Shown: positions 46,501 through 58,195 of the stretch, piece after piece
How the letters are laid out: every line of letters starts with the position of its first letter
Position numbering within the stretch: the first letter of the stretch is position 1
Assembly: GCF_000005505.3 (NCBI RefSeq)
Contig: NC_016134.3
Span: 31,992,150 to 32,056,149 of the forward strand
Origin: Brachypodium distachyon
Taxonomy: Eukaryota; Streptophyta; Magnoliopsida; Poales; Poaceae
DNA: 64,000 nt
Direction: 5' to 3'
The notes under the pieces: generated by a model
The model's database searches: none
What the model was told of the DNA's origin: nothing
What the model saw: the letters and a program-made list of their open reading frames with translations, nothing else
Translations under genes and position numbers: made by a program

Positions 46501-48041
46501 ATGATGATAGTCTTGGCGTTGCATATGTTAGTATTTTTTCTCCTACAAACTTAGTCACAGTTTGACTTTATATGAACCCAATTGTACAGATATTTCGAAA
46601 CATATATATGGAGTACATGTTTTGCATTTTTCACAAATCATAAGCCTCGGCTAGCTTGTGATTAATTCTAGGAAAAGAAGTGTGAACCATGCATATTGAT
46701 TTACTGCTTTTGCTCCATTTGCAATGACATTTAAAAGTAATCAACCATGTTGACACCTTCTAGACACGGTGTATGTATGTGTGCTACATATATGTCCTGC
46801 CTACAAGTGTCTTTTCATATATGGACTTTTTCTGCGCGTACGCTAGCTATAGCTAATTTATGTTTCTGATCAGCTTGCCGAGTACACATTTTAGATCGGA
46901 TGTGCAAATCATACCGATGAAAATGTGTGTTTTAATTAATTAATATGATAGAGTACTAGGCATAATAAACATGCATGCAGGTAATGTTGAAGCATGTGGA
47001 GCCGCTGTCAGAGGCCCAGCTGCTGGGCATCTACAACCTCCAGCAAGGGGTGCAGGAGACGGAGGAGGCGCTGAACCAGGGGATGGAGAGCCTGCAGCAC
47101 TCTCTCTCTGACACCGTGGCCGCCCCGGAAGTCTCCGCCGGCAACTTCATGGGCCACATGTCCCTCGCCCTCAACAAGATCGCCTCCATGGAAGCCATCG
47201 TCAGGCAGGTACGTACGTCAGCCATGCGTCACTATGAACATCATCATCCACACGTGTGCACTGCATCATCATCTGTACATGCATGTGTCACGTTGAGATG
47301 AAAATTGGTACTCTCATCCATATTAATTGTCGAAATATTACATATATTTAGACACCTTTTAGACATAAATAGGTCCATATTTGAACAATTTAAAAAAAAT
47401 TAATATCAATCGAAGGAAATAGATTGAGAAAGCTAGCTTAATTCGTCGTTTCTATTCAAATTCATGCCAATCTTTGTTAACGGGAGTGAGTAGCCAGATA
47501 GACGCCCTGTGCCGTCAGGTCAAATTAGGAACCTAGCTAGCACACGTGTGCGCTGGACGATGCACATGTGTACGAGGGCGGAATCGATCGATCTAGCTAG
47601 GATGAGGTGACTGCAAAAAGACGTAGTACGGAGAAGTTGGGACATCATGGTCGTGGGAAGTTAATGTGCAGAGAAAACAGCAGCTGCAGATGTCCCCCTG
47701 TGATTGTGATTTTGACACCACCGCCTGCCCTGCATAGTTTATTATGTACACTTATTAGTTCATTCATTTTTCTTTTTTGCCATCTTAATTTTTTTTATAT
47801 TCATAATATGTTGCCAATTGACCTGAGGTTAATTTCTTCCTTCCTTGTCCCTGGCAAAACTCACTGCTCGCAGGCAGATAGCCTGAGGCAGCAGACCCTG
47901 CAGAAGCTTCACCAAACGCTGACCATCCGACAGGCCGCCCGCTGCTTGGTGGCCATCGCCGACTACTTCCACCGCCTCCGTGCCATCAGCACGCTCTGGG
48001 CTGCCAGGCCGCGGCATGACCAACAAGGCCCGCATCCGTAG
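40519..48041 (+). CDS. TGA-type (group D) bZIP transcription factor, 11 exons
   Basis: Coding exons: 40519-40622, 41319-41419, 42020-42081, 42177-42359, 42560-42649, 42847-42906, 43693-43770, 43890-43962, 44044-44315, 46981-47208, 47874-48041. All introns are GT-AG and all phases close, giving 472 residues. The basic region is L-R-R-L-A-Q-N-R-E-A-A-R-K-S-R-L-R-K-K (about 182-200). The zipper starts A-Y-I-Q-Q-L. A DOG1 domain covers about 252-440 (M-F-D-A-E-Y-G-R-W ... R-A-D-I-F-H-L-L ... C-F-L-W-L-G-G-F-R). The C-terminus is L-W-A-A-R-P-R. TGA factors bind TGACG elements in the nucleus and pair with glutaredoxins or NPR1-type partners. The long N-terminus suggests the TGA9/TGA10, PAN or LIGULELESS2 side of the family; the exact clade is unsure. 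An in-frame upstream ATG at 40411 would add a long Arg-Glu repeat; I prefer 40519. Confidence 0.9.
43051..43174. mobile_element. Stowaway MITE (124 bp) in bZIP intron 6
   Basis: TIRs CTTTCTCCGTCCAACAAAAG and the inverse of CTTCCTCCGTCCAACAAAGG, flanked by TA on both sides. A 124-bp sister lies at 60517. Confidence 0.9.
46365..46620. mobile_element. Possible decayed Stowaway in bZIP intron 9
   Basis: Begins tactcccccttgtagg and ends ttcgaaa...atggagtac, with weakly matching ends and a gtttgacttta tail typical of larger grass Stowaways. The rest of intron 9 (44316-46980) holds nothing else I recognise. Confidence 0.3.
47311..47419. mobile_element. Stowaway MITE (109 bp) in bZIP intron 10
   Basis: Starts ctctcatccatattaattgt and ends ttaatatcaatcgaaggaaa, between TA dinucleotides. 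The interior (gacataaatag...ccatatttgaacaattt) matches the Stowaway that hosts CACTA 1. Confidence 0.75.
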
Positions 48042-48419
48042 AAGAAGACCAACAATTCACCGTGCAGCTAGCAGTTTAGCTCTCCATCCATCTTCAGGTG
48101 TCAAACTTGCCACTGAATTTTGTAAGGTGTACATACATATACAGGTGGGATTAATTAGGTGCTAGAGAAGAATATATACCAGCTAGGGCATAGCGGTTCA
48201 GACTTCGTTTGGGGCAATTTTCTTCCTAACTTATTTTCACCAACTCTTGGATTTAAGTTCAACATTCATTTGGATAGTCCTTCTAATGTTTGCCGCTAAT
48301 AATTAGAGTAGCTTTTTTTTCTTCGAAAAAGTCTTAGTTGTTACCTAGATTTATCTGGATGAATGGTTAACTTGTTTTGCTCTCTTTCTAAAAGGACCGC
48401 AACCCCGGCCTCTCTATCC
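48042..48419 (+). other. bZIP 3' UTR and flank
   Basis: Non-coding sequence after the bZIP stop codon. No other feature seen. Confidence 0.5.
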
Positions 48420-48547
48420 GGGGATGTAAACGGCGGCCCATTTGTGTCTGTTCAGTCTAGTTTGTACTTTTACAGGTTAATATTTTTTTCTAAAAAATAA
48501 CACTAAGATACCTAGTATACGGGCCTTGAAGCGCCGTTTACATCTAC
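48420..48547. mobile_element. hAT-like MITE (128 bp)
   Basis: Ends ggggatgtaaacggcg and the inverse of gtagatgtaaacggcg. Near-perfect 8-bp duplication CTCTATCC (48412-48419) and CTCTATCT (48548-48555). Same family as 61064-61203. 48556-49135 holds no recognisable gene. Confidence 0.75.
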
Positions 48548-49684
48548 CTCTATCTGAATCTATGTGCACGGTCATCCCGTGTTAAGAGCGCACCATGTCA
48601 TTGCTAGTATGCCACCCAAACTAGGTTAACAAAACCCGAGCAACCATCACCGACCGGTTACATCAGATATTTTATAATTGTAGTGCGCACCACCATGTAT
48701 GGAGTCAATGTGTAGTTTGTGATCGATATATAGTCTGCAACAAATTAAAAACGTTCTATTCATCAAAATAATTCACACACTTCCCTATTGACCAACATAA
48801 TGCACCACCAAGTATAAGTTGTGTTAGAATTTGGGGTTAAGAAATGCTAATCAAATTCAGAAAAAAAAACTCAAAGGTCCATTCATGACTGGGATGAGTG
48901 GAATGTGAATAGTCTCACCTTGCTAGTGGAGAGAACAAGAGACCACCTTTCAAGGAAGATCGATTAGTTCTCTTGACCTCCATTAGCAAGGGATATTGTT
49001 ACGTGCGCTCCTCCTCCCTCGCCCGCCTACAGCCGTGTGAATCAACTTGGTTTGTACGGGGTCTCAGTGCGGGTTCAATATTATCTTATAACGTGGTTTA
49101 GAGAGTTTTGCCAGTACCCAAGACGTCGTGTCTCCCACTACTACAGAAGGCTTATCAGTAACGGTCGAAAAACAACATCAGTAACGGTCGAGGCCGCCGT
49201 TACTAACTTCGTGTTACTGATGATGGGTATCATCAGTAACTGTCGCTCCAACCGACCGTTACAGATGTACCTATCATCAGATGTACCATTATCAGTGGCG
49301 GGCGGCCCGACCCGACCGTTACTGATGAATATCATCATCAGTGACGGTCACGTTTCCGCGCCCATCACTGATGATATGTACATCAGTAACGGTCACTTTG
49401 CCACATCAGTGTCGGGCGAGCGACCGACACTGATACATTTTTGGTAATTAAAAAAATAATTAAAACCACAGAAAATACACAGAAAAATATATACAGCACA
49501 ACACATCACAGCATAGAAAAATACACAGCCACATCATTTAAAGCATACAGATGTATATAAAGCCGCATCATTTAAAGCATATAAAGAATATAAATGTATC
49601 TCACTTCATGACATTGATTACAAAGTGTCAAAATTTCATAGAAGCATATAAAGAATACAAATGTATCTCATTTCAAGTTTGAAG

Positions 49685-52600
49685 CTATTGTTGTGGGTGA
49701 ACCCTAGTCACCACTTGTTCCACACGTTCGTAGAAGTCCCCACTAGGCTTGATGACCTCATTGTTGATGAGATGGGCGAACTCCCTTTGAATGTTATACA
49801 CGACCCATATAGGTCGGTGTGCCATTGTCATTCGGGGCCGCCAGTACTCTTCCACAGCCACGACTGACCCCTTCCACTCAGGCTTGAACATGCTGGCGTT
49901 CTCCATAAGGATGTGACAGCAGTAGTAGCCACAGTACACACTGCCGGCCGGCTGTTGCTGGCAAGGGAACCTGTGGTTGTGGTGAGGCTCGTCTTTATAG
50001 CCTTTACCAGCTAGTTTTCCCTTGGTCGCCACTTTCCAAGCAGTGTTAATGAGTGATTTGATGGGTTTCCAGTACCAACCTCGAACACCCTTCTTCGGAA
50101 GTAGTGAATCGAAGTAGTACACCGCAGACCAAGGCAAACAAATGAGTAGTGTCACCCAATGGTCTCTGTTTTCAAAAGAAACAAACTTTAATTAGTATCT
50201 AAGGGTGTATAAGAAAGACTGAATTAGAAAAAATAAACGGTTCCATATAAAGTCGTGGTCCGCGTATTTCTCCAAACATGCCACCAAGTATTTAGATGCC
50301 AGAGTTCTTGAGTGATCCTTTTCTGGATCAAGACCGATGTCACCGTAGTTGAACATCGCGGGGTCTAGAATGGCTACTTTTTTTTACCTCCATTAGCCGC
50401 ATTTTCCTTATTTGGTAGGTAGACCACAGCCTTAAGAGGTTGATATCAAGCTTTTGGCGGTTGAAGAGGTGGAACAGTTCGTTGAACTTCACACCAAAGG
50501 TGATAGGATTTTCCTGAATGTTCCCAGTTTCTTGGTCAAAGAAGCCATAGTCTCGTGGGATTCGAAGATTGATTTATTGGGCATGCTGTTGAGAACCAGC
50601 TGATGCTTGCATGTAGAACTGATGAAGCTCTTGCATCTCTCTGGACACGGCACGCAGGGAATCTTCGGTGACCATCGGTCTTCCAGGATAGTAAATAAGC
50701 ACCCGGTCAAACTCCCTAGCCACGAAATAGGATCCGTCTTCTAATCTCTGGCCTTGACGGCGGTTCTTCGTGAGAATGTCAGGCCTATTGTCTTCCCAGA
50801 CTCCAATTATGTCGGGCACATAGTGCATCTCATCTTGATTGACATTGGAGGACTCCTTGATGGTCTTGCTGCCGCGCCCCCTCTTTTTATGCCTCCTCTT
50901 ATTGTCCCATGTCTTTTGCTCCTCTGCCTTGTACTTGTCATCGATCTTGCAGCCACCCATGGACTCGGCGGCACCCAAGAGAGAGAAGGTAGGAGGGACG
51001 CTTCCAGCTTGTGCCGACCTTGTGGTCTGGTTATCTTTGAGCTGTGGAGGCATCGACATTGCCCGCTCTTCATCTCTGCCGACATCGACAGGAGCAAGTA
51101 TCCTAGGGGAAAGGCCGAGCAGCGATTGAGAAGTACCTTTGTGGGCGGAGGGAGATGGAGTCATAGAGGGCCGGCGCTGGTTGTAGAGAGATACCAAGCT
51201 CCTAGACCACATAATGCGGTAGTTTGGACAACCGCCTAGGATATCCACGCCTTCCTGCAAAGGTAGCGGGATAGCGCATAATCACGATGCTCCTCGATGA
51301 CGGAGTCCACCATCACACTCACTTGTGTGTCGTTCATAAGAATACCATGCACCAGTGGCGGTGATTGTCTGGGCATCAGGTGGCCAATGGCGCCTACAGG
51401 CTTCCCAGGCTTGGCTACGTGGATACGACACTTCACCGGTGCCTGCGCGTAACAAGAAGAAGGCATATGTGTGTAAGATCTTTATTCATGAAGGTAAGGA
51501 GTGAAAAAGAGTTTGAAAAGTATGCTTACAAGGATGTTGTTGCTCGGACCTGGATCGTTATCCCGGATGCCCTCGCTTGGGTCCGGTTGGCTGGCGGGGG
51601 GGGGGGGGGTGTCGTCCATGCTAGGAACCGGGCTGTAACCTGGGGTGTATGTGTCATCGTCTTCCATACGTGTGTCGGAGGCGGCGTTGCTCTTCAGCGG
51701 GGTGTTCTTTTGCAGGGGAAGAGGAGGAAGAGGAGAAAGGAGGTTCCTCAAACGTTCCACTCCTCCCCCGAGTATGGCGTCAAGGGTGGGGTGGTCTTTG
51801 GCCAATGCCGACACCAAATGATGGACGGCTTGCACTGCATATTCTCTTGACACTTCTTGACACACCATAGATGCCTGCTCTCGCACCTCCGCCTTAGCTT
51901 GTTCTATTATTTCAGCAGAAGCGGAGAGCTTTTTCTGGACCCTGCTTCGCTTTCGAGCAAGCGGAAAATAATCATCCCAGCAGGCCCTTCGCCTTCCCCT
52001 AGAACACGGCCTGTGTGCTCCGCCTTTTGCAAGCCGGCGATCACAGACGACTCCCACCTCTTGCTCTGCACGGAGTTGTCGGATGTTTCTGACCTCTTGC
52101 TCTCCTCCCATTTGTGAGCATTTGCCTGTTATCATATAAGACAGGACGTGAGTCTATATGGATCAGGAGTGTCATAATTAACGCCGAAAACAAATTAATG
52201 CACGTGAACCCTTACCGTAAACTTTTTAACAGGCGGCTGCATTGGCTCAATGCCCGCCCACTCCTCTGGTGTCATGTGCTGACGTGCATATTCTCTAGCA
52301 CGTTGGTCCTCCAGCATGTTATGCACCGGAGGCACCCTGCCTGCTGCCTCGAGAACTCGGTCCTGCTTGCGCCAGACCTTCTTCTTCCCCTCTTTCCCTG
52401 CACTCCCTAGCCTGTGGTTCAAGGGCTTCCTCGCGCACAATGCCCTCATACGTTAACTCTTCGCAATGAAGGCAGGGTCAGACGATTCCTTCTTGAATTT
52501 TTCCCATTCGGCCTCATCAGTTATCGACGGCCATTTCTTCTTGATGATCTCATAGGGTTTGTCCATCCACTTTCTAGCTGTGGTTTTCCAATTAGCAAGA

Positions 52601-53070
52601 CCATTCCGCACTGCTATGTTGACGGACGCTAGGAATCGCTTACGCCACTCGTCAGTGATTTGGAACCTCCTTGCAACGTCCGCGATGCACATGTTTCTAA
52701 CGACTTCGAAGATGTCACTCCACTCGTCAGTGATCTTGCAATATTTACGTGCAATGGCTCCACAGGTCGTTGCGAAGGCCTTCTGTGCCCTCTCAGGTGA
52801 CTCCGGGCGGCCTCTCTTAGAGTGCCGAGTGATCACGTAACAGAACTCCTTCAAGTTGTGGCTCCCCCTCGGCGTCTTCTTCCTTAGCTTCTTAGCGGGA
52901 GTTTCAGTTGGCTGCGGGTTACTCTCTTCCACCCATCGCTCGTTGTCGCGCTCTTCTGAACGAGAGCTACCTGAGCCAGAGCTGGCAATTTGCTCTCCCG
53001 ATGAAGACTCTTCATCGACACGATCTACCTCCTCCCGATCAAGAACTGATTTTTGGCTACTCTTCACCAT
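49685..53070 (-). pseudogene. CACTA 2 second gene: Transposase_24-like plus Ulp1-like protease
   Basis: M-V-K-S-S-Q-K at 53070 begins an acidic/Ser-rich head and a Transposase_24-like domain (W-S-D-I-F-E-V-V ... W-P-S-I-T-D-E-A). A TAA at 52455-52453 is in frame with the following L-C-A-R-K-P-L-N-H-R-L-G block. Further parts: 52135-51482 (coiled-coil-like, Pro-rich), 51466-51236, 51260-50574 (G-Q-R-L-E-D-G-S-Y-F ... R-E-M-Q-E-L-H) and 50190-49685. The last is Ulp1/C48-like and keeps His-Trp (D-H-W-V-T-L-L), Asp (Y-F-D-S), Gln (Q-Q-Q-P) and Cys (S-V-Y-C-G-Y-Y). The segments may be exons joined by introns. The protease-like end looks less damaged than in CACTA 1. Confidence 0.7.
51596..51609 (+). 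repeat. Poly-G tract (14 G)
   Basis: Encodes prolines in the minus-strand CACTA 2 second gene (D-D-T-P-P-P-P). Confidence 0.85.
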
Positions 53071-53239
53071 TTCGTACCTATGCCATCAAAACCATCAAAT
53101 ATATATCGGCCGAAAATTTCGGCATGACCTATGCTAAAAAACTAGCAAATTTTCTCTATTAGGAGCTCGAAACCTGCACGATGGCCGGCCCCTTCTCCAA
53201 TGACCCGACACGATGGTCGGGCCCACAATTCACATAAAT

Positions 53240-54015
53240 GAAGCACGTATATAAATCATATACAGCATGTATATAGCATAAGTAAACAGCATGTATATAA
53301 ATCCTAAATTACTCTAAAATCAGAAGTAAACAACATGTATATAGCTAAAATCATATACTTGGTGTATCCCAGCATGTATATAAATCCTAAATTTCACTTG
53401 CCTCAGTACTTGGTGTTCTGTTAATTTGGTACAATTACTAATTCTTTGCAACTTGGGGGAAACTAATGTTTCACTTATCTATTGGAAAACAATTCAGACT
53501 ATAGCTTTGATCGCTTATCTATTGGAAAAGAAGGAGGTCCCAGGGCCACACTTACTAGTAGCTCCAAAAGCAGTACTACCAAATTGGTCTAATGAATTGA
53601 AAACATGGGCTCCGAGGTACTGTTTCACTGAAATTTGCATGATCAAAATTTCTGTGCATACTTTCTGTCCTACAATGAATTGGTACAATGAATTTCTGTC
53701 CTACAATAAATTTTTGTGCATACTTTCTGTCGTACAATGAATTTCTGTGCATACTTAATAGTAGCTCCAATTCTGACTATTGCAGCATTGGTACAATTAT
53801 GTATATACTCCACAAAACAACATTAATTGATGGACTAGTTTATATATACAGCAATACATAAATTGACATATTTACATCATAAACAGAGTCTTATGGAGTA
53901 GTACTCGCAAACAGAATCAGCAAGTGTGAATTAATAATAATTGAAGAGCATGATTTTGTGACTATAGCTGTGTAACCTAAATCCAATTCAGACTATAGCT
54001 GTGTAACCTAAATCC
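53240..54015. repeat. Short tandem duplications around the captured fragment
   Basis: Repeated strings include gcatgtatataaatcctaaa (about 53290 and 53375), ctttctgtcctacaatgaat variants (53655-53750), and a duplicated gactatagctgtgtaaccta (53960 and 53990). They are typical of intronic sequence in a CACTA element. Confidence 0.6.
53486..53616 (+). pseudogene. SNF2-family helicase exon fragment captured in CACTA 2
   Basis: About 43 codons read [16 protein letters not shown], then [15 protein letters not shown], then N-E-L-K-T-W-A-P-R. This matches the ATPase of SNF2 chromatin remodellers from just after motif I through motif Ia, closest in memory to the MINU (CHR12/CHR23) clade. A splice-donor-like gag|gtac ends it. 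The Walker A glycines are missing. It lies on the opposite strand to the transposon genes, between the transposase and the second gene, so it is a captured host fragment. Confidence 0.85.
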
Positions 54016-54359
54016 AACATGCTTGTGGTTAGAACAAGGAAATCAGAGGAGATCGAGGGAGGCAGAGGAGCACGCGCACCTAGGGTTAGGAGGATGACGT
54101 CGGGGGGTGTCGCGAAGGGAGACGGCGTCGGGCAGCGTCGCGGAGGAAGACGGCGGCGTCGGGCAGCGTCGGGTGGAGAAGGAAGACGGCGCGGGCTCGA
54201 GGGCTCGGGGATGGGGAGGAGGTTGATGGCGGCGCGGAGATCCGGCAGCGCTTCGCCCGGGGGAGGAGAGTGCCCACAGCTGGTCTGCTAGGAAAGCGAC
54301 GCGCAGGCGAGAAGAGTAACAGGCTAGGGTTTCGGCCGTTCCTTTTATATGCCGAAGCA

Positions 54360-54505
54360 CATCAGTGGCGGTCGCCTTACCACGCGACCGTTACTGATGA
54401 GCACCTATACATCAGTAACGGGCGGGCGACTCAGCAACCGTTACTGATGTGCTCACATCAGTAACGGTCACATAGTAGCTGACCGTTACTGATGTGCTCC
54501 TATGC
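54360..54505 (-). promoter_or_regulatory. Internal repeat cluster and TATA-like box of CACTA 2
   Basis: Several copies of catcagtaacggtc / gaccgttactgatg, the element's terminal motif. Just downstream in minus-strand direction lies gcatataaaagg (about 54338-54350), then a leader with the string ccctag. The same cluster-plus-TATA layout occurs at the right end (58400-58790) ahead of the transposase. I infer a promoter for the second gene. Confidence 0.6.
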
Positions 54506-54709
54506 TTGTTGGGGCAGTTGTACCAATTTAAATTTAGAAAACCTGTCCCTTTGAAATTGTGTTTCAGGAATAAATTCATGCATTTCTCTAGTATTTGTGC
54601 TACATTAAATTCAAAAAATTCATCACATGCATACCAATTTCACACATAATTTCACTTAGTACAAAGTTTGCATTCACATTCAGTACGAGTACATTTTACA
54701 ATGTGACTA

Positions 54710-57700
54710 CTAGTGCTTCTCCTTCTTTCGGTAAGTCATAACTTGACTCCTCACAATAGTGCTTCTGAGGTACGGTTTTTGTGGTATTTTCTCGCTCTCG
54801 CTCCCATCACTTCTTCTTTTCCCTCTCCTTTTCCTCGTTAATATCGTGCGTTCTGCTTCTTCATCATCTGCGGCGGTCGTCGGATCATGGAAACCTTCGT
54901 AGTCTTCTTGTGAAGTAACTCCGTCCACTCCAACAATGCTTCTTTTCCCTCTTCTTACTACGACGCGGTCTTTATCTGCCGGGTCGTCTATGTAGAATAC
55001 CTTCTTGCATTGTTTAGCAAAAACCCATGGTTCCTCTCTTGCCAGGATTTTTCTCACGTCAACTTGTTCACAAGGGATCTCAGGAGGTAGCACCATCGTC
55101 GTGAACCTGTGACTTTCTTCTTTGTCACCTTTGGTCCATCTTACACGAAACATTGGGATCTTTGTGATCGAGTACTCCAATTCCCAGATCTCCTCGATAA
55201 CGCCGAAGAACGCTTTGGTTTTGCTGTTGTCGTCGGTCGCGGTCTCAAAAGTCATGACTACACCACTATTTTGATACGTGCTTTTACGGTCCTGAGACGC
55301 GGTGTAGAAGTTATAGCCGTTGATCGCATATGATTGCCAGGTAGAGACGTGGTAAGCAGGTTCCCGTGACAAACATGCAACCGTCTCTTTAGATTCATTG
55401 GTCATCTCCCTGCCGTACCAATAATTCTTCAGCCACGCTGCGAATGTTTTTATTGTGCTCCCAGTGGATCCAGACTTCTCCTCTTTTAGGGTTTTCATTT
55501 CGCAGTTGTTCCATGTGCATTTCCTGATAAGGCCGGCAGCAATCGACAGTTTGCAACACAACCAAATGTGCTCTTTCAAAGTCAGCTTCCCTTCCTCTTC
55601 CATAGACATTAAGGTATGTATGTCCAAGGCCACATTCGCCATCGAGTTTGCCCTTCTGCCGTGATTCGAGAACACTTATTGATTTCTGATCAAACAACCA
55701 ATCCGTGCAGAACTCGATGCACTCTTCTGCCCTAAAGCCTTCGACAATGCTACCTTTCGGACGCGATCTGTTACGAACGTAGCGCTTCAGAACCCCGTTG
55801 TATCGTTCAGGGCCATACATGTTATGCAGGAACGAGGGCCCTAGGGACAAGATCTCATCGCATATATGGATCATTAGATGGACCATGATATCAAAGAATG
55901 ATGGAGGGAAGAACATCTCGAGCTCGCACAAAATCTGTATCATACTATCCTTCAGTATCTGGCATCGTCTAACGGTGATTGACTTCTGTGAGATGCTGTC
56001 AAAGAAGTCAGAAAGCTTCATGATTGTAACGGTGATAGACATGAGTTCCAGGTCCTTCCGTGCATTGGGTCCATCTTTCGTCTTCTCTGGAATGTTCATC
56101 AGCAACCCCAACACGTTGTCGCATACATTTTTCTCCACGTGCATGACATCTATGCTGTGGCGGCATTCAAAATGTGCGCAGTACTTCAGGTCCCAGAATA
56201 CGGACCACCTTTTCCACACAACGCCTTCAGGTTCCTTATATTTCTTCGCAGCATTCTTTCCGAGGACAACCTCAAGATCATTCACAATTTCGAGGATTTG
56301 CATATCAGACTTCTCCTTCGGTGCTGTCCCGTGTTCCGTCTTCCCATTGAACCTTTCATTGTCATCCCTCCAAGGGTCTTTAGCACCCAACCACTTTCGG
56401 TGGCCCATGTAAACAATTTTGGATGAAGTGGGCAACTTCTTCGATGTCGTGTTTTCCCCGCACTTTGTACAGACCTTGTAGCCATGTGTCACCTAGCATG
56501 AAGTATTTCCATTCGCGGGGTAGTCATGCACGACGTTCAGAAGCGCTGCTCTCATCGTGAAGTACCCCCTCCTGTTTGCGTCCCAAACCACTCTGCCAAG
56601 GTTCCAAAGCTGCTTCAGCTCATCCTTCACTAGCTGCAGATACACATTTAGGTCAGCTCCCGGCTGCTTTGGACCCTGTATGAGCATGCACATGTGGATG
56701 TACTTTCTCTTCATGATTAACCATGGAGGAAGGTTGTAGACAAACAAGATCACTGGCCATGTGATGTGCTTGTTGTTCATGTTTCCGAAAGGATTTATCC
56801 CGTCAGTGCTGAGACCGAGCCTCAGGTTTTTGGGCTCTGCCCCGAAATCTAGAAATGCCGTGTCGAAGTTCCTCCACTGAGTCCCATTAGCAGGGTGTCT
56901 TAGGACCCCAGCTTCCTCCACATGGTAGTGACCGTCAGGATCGAATGCAGCCTGCACCGGATCGTGATAGACGAGATACCTCGTGTCCTTAACGTTCCGC
57001 ATCCAACGCTCAACTCGGCCACCTGCTTTGGCCTGCCCTTCGTCACTTCTTCCCCATCGTCTTCGCCACCTCTTACGTTTTTCTTCTTGTATCTCGATGC
57101 ACCGCATATGTGGAAGCTCTCATGGTTCTCATACTCTCCAATGTATACCATGCAGTCGTTTGGACATGAACGATGTTTCACGCAATCTAATCCAAGCGGG
57201 CATGTAATCTTCTTTGCCTCGTATGTGCTCTTGGGCAACTTGTTTGGCTGTGAAAAAACCGAAGCAAGGTAACTCAGCAAGTCCGTGAAGTCCTTGTCTG
57301 ACCAGCATGATGCTGCCTTCAGCCTCAAAAGTTCGAGCGTCACTTCGAGCACGTTGTTTTCTTCGCCAGCTCCGTCATACAAGGGTGTGTTTGCGTCCTC
57401 CAACAATTTTTTGAACTGAGCAGACTCTGCCTCATCTTCGGGGTCCTCCAGCTGGTCCCGTAGGTACGGGTCATCTAGCATTTCGGCAATCCTGCCACGT
57501 GGAGCTCCTTCACCTTCCACATTAGCCTCCTCATCGACCCTTATTTCTTCCTCGGAATCATTCACCAGATCATACCGCAGGACATCATCATCTTTGCTAC
57601 CGCTACCAACATCAACCGCATCCTCCCCGTGACAAGTCCAGCGAGAATAACCTTCCACAAAACCCGATGCCAGCACGTGCATCTGTACATCTTCAGGCTT

Positions 57701-57860
57701 CATCATGCATGTGTTTCCACATTTGCGACATGGACAACGCATCATCACAAGTCCTTTTCGTTCCATACCACCTTTCGCGACTCCAAAAAAGACCGTCCAT
57801 TCGGTTATCCATCGAGCATTGATTCTTTCCTTGGCGTACATCCAAGAACGGTCCTTCGAT
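54710..57860 (-). pseudogene. CACTA 2 TNP2-type transposase
   Basis: D-R-S-W-M-Y-A (57850) opens the transposase-associated domain (C-P-C-R-K-C-G-N ... Y-S-R-W-T-C-H-G-E). Transposase_21 follows (K-S-T-Y-E-A-K-K ... G-L-S-T-D-G-I-N-P-F-G ... N-L-P-P-W-L-I-M-K-R-K-Y ... I-D-V-M-H-V-E-K-N-V-C-D), then a DUF4218-like part (F-P-P-S-F-F-D-I-M-V-H-L ... Y-V-R-N-R-S-R-P-K-G-S-I-V) and a DUF4216-like part (Y-A-I-N-G-Y-N-F-Y-T ... F-F-G-V-I-E-E-I-W-E-L). Breaks: a frame slip near 57000, TAG 56495-56493, a slip near 55450, and an apparent deletion of roughly 85 codons between R-K-D-L-E-L-M and M-K-L-S-D-F-F-D, a region still present in CACTA 1. Confidence 0.85.
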
Positions 57861-57952
57861 CAACAACACAATACACAAGAAAACAAACAAAGCAAAATAG
57901 TTAGCCTAATCATTGACAAGGGGATTAAGGTGTTAATTAACCGGGACTAACT

Positions 57953-58195
57953 AAAAATTTGAAATTAGAGACATTCGGAGAGAAATTGGAGGCCGGCGAG
58001 AAAGATCGGGAGGGAGAGAGAGCTCGCAAGGGAGAGGGAAGCTTCGGGCAACGAGGAGGAGGCCGCATTTTGGCCGGCGACCAGAGCTCAAAAATTTGAA
58101 ATTGGGCAAATTCGGAGAGAAATTGGAGGCCGGCGAGACAGATCGGGAGAGAGAGAGAGAGAGCTCGCAAGGGAGAAGGAAGCTTCGGGCTCGAA
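57953..58195 (-). repeat. Duplicated block of about 100 bp in CACTA 2 leader
   Basis: Two near-identical copies (57953-58055 and 58089-58195) start aaaaatttgaaatt and contain cggagagaaattggaggccg and agctcgcaaggg. They lie in the presumed leader of the transposase gene. Confidence 0.85.

Noticed and set aside
49037..49447. 136-codon plus-strand open frame
   Set aside because: It crosses the CACTA 2 left end and is made of its subterminal repeats.
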